This document shows, one piece after another, positions 1 to 6,901 of a DNA stretch of 7,569 nucleotides. A program made the position numbers and the translations under genes. The DNA lies in NCBI GenBank assembly GCA_046496815.1, contig JAWOGN010000178.1, positions 1-7,569 on the forward strand, given 5' to 3'. Under the pieces are notes generated by a model. The model worked only from the letters and a program-made list of their open reading frames with translations. It was not told the DNA's origin and made no database searches. The number at the start of each line of letters is the position of its first letter. Position 1 is the stretch's first letter. The DNA is from JAWOGN01 sp046496815. GTDB taxonomy: Bacteria > Desulfobacterota > DSM-4660 > Desulfatiglandales > Desulfatiglandaceae.

Positions 1-2535
1 CCGTTTTGCATTGTGATACCGCCTCCGAACGTGACCGGGTCCTTGCACATGGGCCACGCGCTGAACAATACGCTGCAGGATATTCTGTGCCGGTTCAAGA
101 GAATGAAAGGGTATAATGTCCTCTGGCAACCGGGAACCGACCATGCGGGGATTGCGACCCAGAACGTTGTGGAAAAAGACCTTGCCGCCAGGGGAACGAA
201 TCGCCATGCCGTCGGAAGAGAAAAGTTTATTGAGATGGTTTGGGAATGGCGAAAACGGTATGGCGGGTTGATTCTCAACCAATTGAAACGGTTGGGCTGT
301 TCGTGCGATTGGAGCCGGGAACGCTTTACCATGGACGAGGGGCTTTCCAAAGCGGTTCGGGAGGTCTTCGTTCGGCTGTACGAGGAAGGTCTCGTATATC
401 GCGGAGACTACATTACCAATTGGTGCCCGCGGTGTCATACCGCCTTGGCCGACCTTGAAGTGGAACACGAAGAGACTGAAAGCAACCTGTATTATATCCG
501 GTATCGGTTTGAGAAGGGAGACGGTCATCTGGTAGTTGCCACGACCCGGCCCGAGACACTCCTGGGGGATACGGCCGTGGCGGTGAATCCGGAAGATGCG
601 CGCTATCAGAACCTCGACGGATCCCATGTGCTCCTGCCCTTACTGAGCCGACCGATTCCCATCATACTGGATACGTATGTTGACACGGAATTCGGCACCG
701 GGGCTCTCAAGATTACGCCGGCCCATGATCCCAATGACTTTGAGATCGGCAACACACACGGCCTCGAAAGAATCAAGGTCATTGACGAAAATGGAACCAT
801 GAATGATCTCGCCGGCCCTTACAAAGGGATGGATCGATTCGAGTGCCGGAAGAAGATCCTCGACGATCTAAAGCAGGATGGATTGCTCGAGAGAATTGAG
901 CCCTATCGGCACGCGGTAGGCCACTGTTACCGCTGCAAGACCATGATCGAACCCCTGCTTTCAAAACAGTGGTTTGTGAAGGTGGGACCGCTTGCAAGAA
1001 AGGCGAGCGCGGCTGTGCGCGAAGGCAGAACACGCATATATCCCCTCAACTGGGAAACGGTCTACTTCGAATGGATGAACAATATCAAGGACTGGTGCGT
1101 TTCGAGACAAATATGGTGGGGCCATCGCATCCCTGCGTGGTACTGTGACGCGTGCCATGAAGTTCACGTGGCCAAAGAGAAACCAAAGGGCTGCCGCAAG
1201 TGCGGCAGTCAGGACTTTCGACAAGAAACCGATGTGCTGGATACATGGTTCAGTTCGGCGTTATGGCCGTTTTCAACACTCGGCTGGCCTGAACAGACGC
1301 CGGAACTGCAAACCTTCTATCCGACCTCCGTGCTGGTCACCGGTTTCGACATCCTCTTTTTTTGGGTGGCCAGGATGATGATGATGGGCATTCATTTTAT
1401 GGGAGACGTGCCTTTCAGGGCGGTCTATATCCATGCCCTCGTAAGAGACGCAGCGGGCAAGAAAATGAGTAAGTCGAAGGGAAATGTGATTGACCCGCTC
1501 GAGGTCATGGACCGGTTCGGCACCGATGCATTCCGTTTTACCCTGGCAGCTCTAGCCGCACAGGGGAGGGATATCAAGCTTTCTGAGGAGCGGATTCTGG
1601 GATACCGGCATTTCGTAAACAAAATATGGAACGCCGCCCGGCTGGTCTTGATGCATGGAAACCTTGAAGCGAAAAAGGAAGAAACGGGCCCCCGCTCGCT
1701 TCCCGATCGTTGGATTTTTTCAAGACTCAGCCTCGTGACGGAAGAAATTACGGAGGCCCTCGATCACTACCGTTTTAACGACGCTGCAGGCCTTTGTTAT
1801 CAGTTTGTGTGGCACGAGTTTTGTGATTGGTATCTTGAGATGGCCAAGCAGTCCCTTTACGGAGAAGACGAGGCCGAGAAAGATTCCACGATCGCACGCT
1901 TGCACACCGTGCTGGCGGCCTCCCTCAAGCTCCTGCACGCCTTCATGCCGTTTGTGACCGAGGAGATTTGGGAAAAGCTCCCGCATACCGAAGGCAGTAT
2001 CATGTATGCCGAATTCCCCGAAGCCTCGGAATTTGTGAGGGACGCGGATGCCCTGAGAGACATGGATCTTCTGATGGGTGTGATCAACGGCATTCGGAAT
2101 ATTCGCGGTGAAATGCGTATCGCGCCTTCCAAGAAAGTGAACATTCTTATCGACACGGCGGATGAAGGAGATGCGGCGCTTTTGAGAACGAATATGCGCT
2201 ATATCCAGACGCTTGCCACTGTCGAGTCGGTGTCCATTGCCTCCGACGCAAAGAAACCGGAAGCGTCGGCCACGGCGGTGTATGGACGAAACCAGATTCA
2301 TGTTCTGTTGAAAGGGCTTCTGGATTTTAATGAAGAAAAAAATAGACTGAAAAAACAGATACAAAAAATAGAAAAAGAAATTGAAGTGTCCGGGCGGAAA
2401 CTCTCCAACAAGGGCTTCCTGGAAAAGGCGCCGGCTGAAATTGTTACGGAGGTCAAAGAAAAGGTCGATCTCCTTTCCCTTAAACGGGATAAGTTGTCTC
2501 AAAACTTAAAGTTTTTCGAGAACATCACCGCCTAA
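1..2535 (+). CDS. valS: Valyl-tRNA synthetase, 5'-truncated by window edge
   Basis: Cytoplasmic class I aminoacyl-tRNA synthetase that joins valine to tRNA-Val and hydrolyses mischarged Thr-tRNA-Val. The frame is open from base 1 (Pro-Phe-Cys-Ile-Val-Ile-Pro-Pro-Pro-Asn), so the GTG at 13 is an internal valine and not the start; by comparison with the family roughly 40-50 N-terminal residues are missing. The HIGH motif is HMGH at 46-57, followed by GTDHAG near 140. The CP1 editing domain shows TTRPETLLGDTAV (from 541) and ITPAHDPNDFE (from about 706). Cysteine pairs WCPRC (421-435), HCYRC (922-936) and the YCDAC/CRKC group (1141-1206) look zinc-binding. DVLDTWFSSALWP lies near 1231-1269 and KMSKS at 1462-1476. 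An anticodon-binding helical domain covers about 1690-2130. A charged C-terminal coiled coil (about 2328-2530), typical of bacterial ValRS, contacts tRNA. The stop is TAA at 2533-2535. It converges on lspA. Confidence 0.98.
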   Translation, partial: PFCIVIPPPNVTGSLHMGHALNNTLQDILCRFKRMKGYNVLWQPGTDHAGIATQNVVEKDLAARGTNRHAVGREKFIEMVWEWRKRYGGLILNQLKRLGCSCDWSRERFTMDEGLSKAVREVFVRLYEEGLVYRGDYITNWCPRCHTALADLEVEHEETESNLYYIRYRFEKGDGHLVVATTRPETLLGDTAVAVNPEDARYQNLDGSHVLLPLLSRPIPIILDTYVDTEFGTGALKITPAHDPNDFEIGNTHGLERIKVIDENGTMNDLAGPYKGMDRFECRKKILDDLKQDGLLERIEPYRHAVGHCYRCKTMIEPLLSKQWFVKVGPLARKASAAVREGRTRIYPLNWETVYFEWMNNIKDWCVSRQIWWGHRIPAWYCDACHEVHVAKEKPKGCRKCGSQDFRQETDVLDTWFSSALWPFSTLGWPEQTPELQTFYPTSVLVTGFDILFFWVARMMMMGIHFMGDVPFRAVYIHALVRDAAGKKMSKSKGNVIDPLEVMDRFGTDAFRFTLAALAAQGRDIKLSEERILGYRHFVNKIWNAARLVLMHGNLEAKKEETGPRSLPDRWIFSRLSLVTEEITEALDHYRFNDAAGLCYQFVWHEFCDWYLEMAKQSLYGEDEAEKDSTIARLHTVLAASLKLLHAFMPFVTEEIWEKLPHTEGSIMYAEFPEASEFVRDADALRDMDLLMGVINGIRNIRGEMRIAPSKKVNILIDTADEGDAALLRTNMRYIQTLATVESVSIASDAKKPEASATAVYGRNQIHVLLKGLLDFNEEKNRLKKQIQKIEKEIEVSGRKLSNKGFLEKAPAEIVTEVKEKVDLLSLKRDKLSQNLKFFENITA

Positions 2536-2557
2536 CATCCCAATTCGGCGCCCGGAC

Positions 2558-3043
2558 CTACGCGTGCGTTTTGCGTTGAAAGATCAGGTTGAGTGCGATT
2601 GAGACGGTTCCCACGGTAATGGCTGCGTCGGCCAGATTAAAGGCCGGCCAATGGTACGTGCCCAGGTGGAAATCAAGGAAATCGATCACCTCGCCGAGCC
2701 TGACGCGGTCAATCAAATTTCCCACGGCGCCTGCCAGGATGAGAGAAAGGCCCAGGGTAAGTTGATTATCCTCTTCCTTGAGTTTAAAAAACCACACCAA
2801 GATCAGTACGACCGCGATCAGACTGGCGGCCAGAAGGAAATAGGACGCGATGCCGATATCCGGACGGTTCATGAGACCAAAAGCCATGCCCCGGTTCCGT
2901 ACATGGACCAGGTTGAAGAAACCCGTGACCACCGGCACGGATTCAAATACCTGCAAACGGTTCGCGACGGCCAGTTTGGTTATCTGATCCAGCACGACAA
3001 TGATCAACGCCGGCCACAACATCAGGTGGTGTCGTGTTTTCAC
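2558..3043 (-). CDS. lspA: Lipoprotein signal peptidase (signal peptidase II)
   Basis: Inner-membrane aspartyl protease (family A8) that removes the signal peptide of diacylglyceryl-prolipoproteins just before the lipidated cysteine. The predicted protein has 161 residues, the usual size for the family. Four hydrophobic segments lie near residues 9-25, 63-86, 95-112 and 136-156. Conserved blocks are VLDQITK (18-24), FFNLVHVRNRGMAFG (42-56), GNLIDR with catalytic Asp112, and FNLADA with catalytic Asp139. The start is a GTG at 3043 whose last bases form the TGA stop of ileS (GTGA overlap). No good Shine-Dalgarno sequence precedes it, so translation is probably coupled to ileS. An ATG at codon 8 is a less likely alternative because it also lacks an SD and would drop the basic N-terminus (KTRHH). 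The stop is TAG at 2558-2560. The downstream neighbour valS is convergent. Confidence 0.97.
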   Translation of the reverse strand: MKTRHHLMLWPALIIVVLDQITKLAVANRLQVFESVPVVTGFFNLVHVRNRGMAFGLMNRPDIGIASYFLLAASLIAVVLILVWFFKLKEEDNQLTLGLSLILAGAVGNLIDRVRLGEVIDFLDFHLGTYHWPAFNLADAAITVGTVSIALNLIFQRKTHA

Positions 3044-5847
3044 TCTTTATAGAACCCCATTTCAGCCATGGCGTGAAGACATCGTTTGCAGATCGTGGGG
3101 TGGCCGGTGTCATGTCCCACGGTGGGGTCATGAACCCAGCAGCGCTCGCACTTGGTATCGGATGAAGGGGAGACATGCACTTTCAGACCCGGAAGCGTGT
3201 CGCTTTCGAGGCCCTTCTCGAGGCGTTCGATTTCTATCATATCCACAGCAGATACGATCAATATGGACCTGAGCCGGTCTTTATAGGGCGTTAGGTTCCG
3301 CATGAGCTCGGAGGAAAGACCCAGGGAAACCGATGCATCCAGGGGGTGTCCGATTCTTTTTTCTTTCCTTGCAATCTCAAGCGCCTTCATCACTTCCTTC
3401 CGCACGGCCTGGATGTGCTCCCAGCGGTTGCTCAATTCCGGGTCCCTGTATCCGGTGTTTACGTCCGGAAACAGTTCGGCGTGGACACTCGGGAGGCGGC
3501 TCCGCTCCGGCAAGTGTTTCCAGATTTCATCGGACGTAAAGGAGAGGACCGGCGCCATCAGCCTGACGAGAGACTCGAGGATTTCACTCATGGCGGTCTG
3601 CGCGGACCGCCTCGCTTTTGATTGACGGGGTGACGTGTAGAGACGGTCTTTGATGATGTCCAGGTAAAAGGAGGAAAGGTCGAGTACGCAGAAGTTGTGG
3701 AGACTGTGATACACGAGATGAAATTCGAAGTCCTCGTAGGCCTGAAGGATACGCTCGATCAGTTCTTCAAGTCGATTCAGCGCCCAACGGTCGAGTTCTT
3801 CCATCTCGCGGTACGGAACCGCATCCGTTTCAGGATCAAAATCATACAAATTGCCTAAAATGTATCGGCATGTGTTTCGGATTCGTCGATACGCCTCGGT
3901 CAGGCGCTCCAATATTTCCGTGGACAGCCGGATGTTGTCTCGATAATCCTCGCCTGCCACCCAAAGCCTCAGGATTTCAGCCCCATAGTCCCTGATGAGT
4001 TCCTCCGGCGAGATGACGTTCCCTGCCGACTTGTGCATGGCCTTTCCCCCGCCATCGACAACAAAGCCATGGGTCAAAACATTTCGATAGGGAGCCTCGC
4101 CGCGTGTGCCCACGGAACACAGCAGGGAGCTGTGAAACCACCCGCGGTGCTGATCGCTTCCCTCCAGGTAGAGATCCGATGGACTGTCCAGATACGCTCG
4201 TTTCTCCATTACGGCCGCGTAACTCACACCGGAGTCAAACCATACATCGAGAATATCCGTCTCTTTTTCGAATCGATCCGCGCCGCACTCCGGACATCGC
4301 GTGCCCGGGGGCAACAGCTTCTCCGCTGTTTCGGTGAACCAGACATCCACCCCGGATTTCTCAACCAAACCGGCGACATGGTCAACAATTTCCTGCGAAA
4401 TGAGCATGTGATTGCATTTTTTACAGAAAAAAACGGTGATCGGAACGCCCCAGGATCGTTGTCGAGAGATGCACCAGTCCGGCCGATTGGCAATCATGTT
4501 GTAGATGCGCTCTCGACCCCAGGAAGGGATCCAATTGACCTCGTTGATGGCGTCGAGCGCCTTTTGCCGCAGCGCATTTTTCTCCATGGAGATGAACCAC
4601 TGCTCGGTGGAACGAAAGATGACGGGTCGCTTACAGCGCCAGCAGTGCGGGTATTCGTGGGTGATCTCCTGTTCCTTGAGAAGCGCACCCACTTCAGCGA
4701 GCTTATGGTTGACGGCCCGGTTCGCTTCAAATACCTCGAGCCCGGCGAAATATTCGACCTCTGATGTAAACCGACCTGAATCGTCCACCGGCGAATACAC
4801 ATCCAAGCCATATTCCAGCCCCGTTTCATAGTCCTCTCGACCATGCCCGGGTGCGGTGTGAACACAGCCGGTTCCCGCGTCCAACGTGACATAAGACGCC
4901 AGAACGATCACCGCAGACCGGTCATATAAGGGGTGCTTTGCCTGAAGATTTTCAAGCTCCGTCGCTTTGAATGTTTGAAGGATTTCGTAGGACTTCACGC
5001 CGAAGGTATCCATACACACATCCAGGAGCCCCTCCGCCAAAATCATGACCTCGCCACCCTCGGTCTGCGCAGCGACATATCCAAGGTGCGGATGCAGCGC
5101 AATGGCTAAATTGGCCGGCAGCGTCCAGGGCGTGGTGGTCCAAATGACCACCGAAACGTCCTTTCCGGCGAGCGCCGGGTATGCCTCGCTCAAATCCGAG
5201 ATCATGGGAAACTTGACGAAAATCGAAGGGGACGTATGTTCTTCATATTCGACCTCCGCCTCGGCAAGCGCTGTGCCGCAGGAGATACACCAATAGATCG
5301 GTTTCTTGCTCCTCATGAGACTCCCGCTTATGGCAAATTTGCCGAACTCCCGGACGATCGTCGCCTCGTAGGGATAATTCATGGTCAAATAGGGATTTTC
5401 CCACTCGCCGAGCACCCCCAGCCGCTTGAACTCATCGCGTTGAATCGCAATAAACTTTTGGGCATATTTTCTGCAATATTGTCTGATTTCCACCTGGGAC
5501 ATCTCCGCCTTTTTTTCCCCCAGCTCCGTGTCCACCCGGTGTTCAATGGGAAGACCGTGACAGTCCCAGCCCGGCACATAGGGCGTATCGAAACCGGCCA
5601 TTTGTTTTGATTTAATGATGATATCCTTTAGAATCTTATTAAAGGCGGTACCCATATGGATGTGACCATTGGCGTAGGGAGGCCCGTCATGAAACATATA
5701 TTTCTTCCGACCCTTGGACGTGCGGCGAATCAGCCGATACAGTTCCAGCTCGTCCCACTTCTTGAGGATTTCCGGCTCGTTTTTAACCAGATTGGCCTTC
5801 ATGGGAAAGGGGGTCTTGGGGAGATTGAGCGTTTGTTTATAGTCCAT
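3040..5847 (-). CDS. ileS: Isoleucyl-tRNA synthetase
   Basis: Cytoplasmic class I synthetase that charges tRNA-Ile and edits Val-tRNA-Ile. It has 935 residues, close to the E. coli enzyme (938). The start ATG at 5847 is chosen because GGAGG lies 8 nt upstream; the frame stays open to an ATG at 5883 but that extension looks spurious. Seen in order: GPPYANG followed by HMGT (64-67) where HIGH is expected; PGWDCHGLP (92-100); CP1 editing domain with TTTPWTLP (237-244) and HTAPGHGREDY (330-340), including the His330/Asp339 pair; Cys pairs C187/C190, C402/C405, C475/C478 and C518/C521; DVWFDSG (534-540); SDQHRGWF (564-571); AMHKS (603-607) where KMSKS is expected; an anticodon-binding domain; and a C-terminal zinc finger with C900, C903, C920 and C923. 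The finger and length match the bacterial type 1 enzyme. The last bases overlap lspA. No T-box leader is visible upstream. Confidence 0.98.
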   Translation of the reverse strand: MDYKQTLNLPKTPFPMKANLVKNEPEILKKWDELELYRLIRRTSKGRKKYMFHDGPPYANGHIHMGTAFNKILKDIIIKSKQMAGFDTPYVPGWDCHGLPIEHRVDTELGEKKAEMSQVEIRQYCRKYAQKFIAIQRDEFKRLGVLGEWENPYLTMNYPYEATIVREFGKFAISGSLMRSKKPIYWCISCGTALAEAEVEYEEHTSPSIFVKFPMISDLSEAYPALAGKDVSVVIWTTTPWTLPANLAIALHPHLGYVAAQTEGGEVMILAEGLLDVCMDTFGVKSYEILQTFKATELENLQAKHPLYDRSAVIVLASYVTLDAGTGCVHTAPGHGREDYETGLEYGLDVYSPVDDSGRFTSEVEYFAGLEVFEANRAVNHKLAEVGALLKEQEITHEYPHCWRCKRPVIFRSTEQWFISMEKNALRQKALDAINEVNWIPSWGRERIYNMIANRPDWCISRQRSWGVPITVFFCKKCNHMLISQEIVDHVAGLVEKSGVDVWFTETAEKLLPPGTRCPECGADRFEKETDILDVWFDSGVSYAAVMEKRAYLDSPSDLYLEGSDQHRGWFHSSLLCSVGTRGEAPYRNVLTHGFVVDGGGKAMHKSAGNVISPEELIRDYGAEILRLWVAGEDYRDNIRLSTEILERLTEAYRRIRNTCRYILGNLYDFDPETDAVPYREMEELDRWALNRLEELIERILQAYEDFEFHLVYHSLHNFCVLDLSSFYLDIIKDRLYTSPRQSKARRSAQTAMSEILESLVRLMAPVLSFTSDEIWKHLPERSRLPSVHAELFPDVNTGYRDPELSNRWEHIQAVRKEVMKALEIARKEKRIGHPLDASVSLGLSSELMRNLTPYKDRLRSILIVSAVDMIEIERLEKGLESDTLPGLKVHVSPSSDTKCERCWVHDPTVGHDTGHPTICKRCLHAMAEMGFYKE

Positions 5848-5855
5848 GGAATCTG

Positions 5856-5860
5856 CCTCC
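5856..5860 (-). promoter_or_regulatory. Ribosome binding site of ileS
   Basis: On the minus strand GGAGG is followed by 8 nt and then ATG at 5847. This strong Shine-Dalgarno sequence decides the ileS start in favour of 5847 over the in-frame ATG at 5883, and the encoded N-terminus (MDYKQTLNLPKTPFPMKANL) matches the usual beginning of bacterial IleRS. Confidence 0.85.
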
Positions 5861-5880
5861 GAAAAACATAGTAACATATA

Positions 5881-5909
5881 CACATATTAGAAAAGCCTTT
5901 CTGAGTCAA
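5881..5909 (-). promoter_or_regulatory. Possible ileS-lspA promoter (weak)
   Basis: Reading the minus strand, TTGACT (5909-5904, five of six matches to the sigma70 -35 box) is followed after 17 nt by TATGTG (5886-5881), which matches only the first three bases of a -10 box. A second possible -10 is an extended TGTTACTAT a little further downstream, which would give a very short leader. The AT-rich stretch lies directly upstream of the ileS ribosome binding site, so a promoter here is plausible, but neither -10 is good. Confidence 0.35.
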
Positions 5910-6015
5910 ACGCATAATGGCAAATAACAGGCCACATGCAGGGTTGGATCCCGTTCCGCAAGCATTGGGAACAAAAATCCTTACTCGCCATGGCCGAGCC
6001 GCGGGCAAATGACTG

Positions 6016-6044
6016 TTGACATCGAAGAACCCAGGTTGTATCAA
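6016..6044 (+). promoter_or_regulatory. Sigma70-type promoter for the lipoprotein gene
   Basis: A perfect TTGACA -35 box (6016-6021) is followed after exactly 17 nt by TATCAA (6039-6044, four of six matches to TATAAT). Transcription would start near 6051, giving a leader of about 95-105 nt before the lipoprotein start. The TTG that would serve as the most upstream in-frame start codon lies inside the -35 box, which argues that the coding region begins further downstream. Confidence 0.6.
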
Positions 6045-6053
6045 ATGGTCTAA

Positions 6054-6065
6054 ATTCCATGGAAT
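6054..6065. promoter_or_regulatory. 12-bp palindrome just after the predicted transcription start
   Basis: ATTCCATGGAAT is a perfect 12-bp palindrome lying about 10 nt downstream of the predicted -10 box. Its position suits an operator, but this is inferred from position and symmetry alone and a 12-bp palindrome can arise by chance. Confidence 0.25.
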
Positions 6066-6156
6066 GAGGGAAGCATTTGCAGCCTTCTCAAAGAGATCCC
6101 AACGGCCCCCGTTTTCCGATATTGAGGATTTTCAAGGCGCTAAAGTGATACAGCAA

Positions 6157-6555
6157 ATGATTAAAATCAAGTGGTGGATGCAAGTCATACCCTGTCTTTT
6201 TCTCGTCGGTTGCGCTCAGCTGGTATTTTTTGGCGCCGGAACAGCGGTCGGCATCGTGGGATACAAATACTATGAAGGAGCGTTGACGGTGATATATCAA
6301 GCGCCTTTCATGGAATCCTGGGATGCGACGCTCAAAGCCCTCAATCAGATGAACTTAAGCGGCCTGACCGCATCCCATGATGCCACCTCGGGGAGGATTA
6401 CGGCCAGACAGGCAGACAATACACCCGTGAGCGTTTCACTCAAATACCGATCTGCGAAAGAAACCGAGGTCACCATCCGGGTGGGGCACTTGGGAGATAG
6501 GAACAGATCAATGGCCATCAAAGAAGAAATCAGGAGGGTCCTTGTGAAGGAATAG
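6157..6555 (+). CDS. Small lipoprotein, DUF3568-like
   Basis: Predicted outer-membrane lipoprotein of 132 residues; function unknown. The N-terminus is a short signal peptide with basic residues (MIKIKWW) and a hydrophobic core ending in the lipobox LVGC, with the lipidated cysteine at residue 19. Alanine and glutamine follow, with no Asp at +2, so export to the outer membrane is expected. A glycine-rich hydrophobic patch (residues 22-36) precedes YKYYEG (36-41) and a compact alpha/beta domain with alternating strands: SGRITARQAD (78-87), SVSLKYR (92-98), TEVTIRVG (103-110). This layout resembles the DUF3568 lipoproteins as I recall them. The start is uncertain: ATG at 6157 gives the best signal peptide but lacks an SD, while GTG at 6145 has AAGG 7 nt upstream and would add four residues. 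Longer in-frame versions overlap the promoter. It stands alone, divergent from ileS. The cognate peptidase, LspA, is encoded nearby. Confidence 0.8.
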   Translation: MIKIKWWMQVIPCLFLVGCAQLVFFGAGTAVGIVGYKYYEGALTVIYQAPFMESWDATLKALNQMNLSGLTASHDATSGRITARQADNTPVSVSLKYRSAKETEVTIRVGHLGDRNRSMAIKEEIRRVLVKE

Positions 6556-6568
6556 GGGGTCACCCGAT

Positions 6569-6901
6569 TCAGGATCTGATCCCCAGTTGTTCGACCATGC
6601 GGTGGGCAAAATCGACAACATACCGCATTTGCTCGGTCGTTGTGTAGCCGGGGCAGTCACATCGCATGTGTTTCAGGCTTCGAACAAAGCATTCAAATTT
6701 TATCCAATCGGACCCCAATTCCACGGAAAACACGTGCGGTCGGCACTGTGGGTGCGCACGTTGAGCGGCACTGAGCAACGCATCCGGAATTTGGACCCAA
6801 AAAAGACGGTCCAAACTCGATCGGATCGCGTTTTTCTCGAGAAAGTCTTTCATCTTGTCCAGGTCGGAAACCGTTATTTCATCGATCAAGTAGGCCCTCA
6901 T
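6569..6901 (-). CDS. Conserved-looking protein of unknown function, 110 aa
   Basis: I cannot name this family. The protein is soluble, with no signal peptide or membrane segment. The N-terminal half is helical and acidic (MRAYLIDEITVSDLDKMKDF). A middle section contains strand-like RLFWVQIP (32-39) and HVFSVELG (56-63). A C-terminal section has MRCDCPGY (79-86) followed by a helix to the end. Cysteines are at 53, 71, 81 and 83, the last two forming a CxC pair that might bind a metal, which is speculation. The ATG at 6901 overlaps the TGA of the upstream membrane-protein gene (ATGA) and has AGAGG 8 nt upstream, so the start is well supported. The gene converges on the lipoprotein gene with a 13-bp gap and no clear terminator. 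The opposite strand is also open here, but it lacks start signals. Confidence 0.78.
   Translation of the reverse strand: MRAYLIDEITVSDLDKMKDFLEKNAIRSSLDRLFWVQIPDALLSAAQRAHPQCRPHVFSVELGSDWIKFECFVRSLKHMRCDCPGYTTTEQMRYVVDFAHRMVEQLGIRS

Larger units (their letters stand above)
5848..6156. other. Divergent intergenic region between ileS and the lipoprotein gene
   Basis: This 309-bp stretch has no convincing gene. It holds the ileS ribosome binding site and weak promoter candidate on the minus strand, and a good promoter on the plus strand. Small symmetric sequences are also visible: a GCCATGGC palindrome at 5988-5995, a GTTCC/GGAAC inverted repeat (5953-5957 with 5968-5972), and a 12-bp palindrome at 6054-6065. 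Open frames running through the region have no credible ribosome binding site or recognisable protein. Confidence 0.7.

Noticed and set aside
13..15. GTG as the start codon of valS
   Set aside because: The frame is open to base 1 with conserved ValRS residues (Phe-Cys-Ile) before it, and the Val is part of the conserved I-V-I-P-P-P-N block, so the gene begins outside the window.
1720..2502. 260-aa open frame on the minus strand inside valS
   Set aside because: It lies wholly antisense to a well-supported synthetase, is rich in Phe, His and Arg as expected of an antisense shadow, and has no recognisable domain.
4033..4764. 243-aa open frame on the plus strand inside ileS
   Set aside because: Fully antisense to conserved catalytic and editing-domain sequence of ileS, with no ribosome binding site or known family.
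5848..5883. Twelve-residue N-terminal extension of ileS from an upstream ATG
   Set aside because: The GGAGG at 5860-5856 and the family's usual N-terminus both point to the ATG at 5847; the upstream ATG has no SD and overlaps the promoter area.
6016..6156. N-terminal extension of the lipoprotein from a TTG codon
   Set aside because: The TTG is part of a perfect -35 box, and the extra 47 residues would bury the signal peptide and lipobox inside the protein.
5848..6156. T-box riboswitch upstream of ileS
   Set aside because: No T-box core (AGGGTGG-type) sequence or CCACC counterpart was found on the plus strand of this stretch, and no long leader hairpin or terminator is visible.
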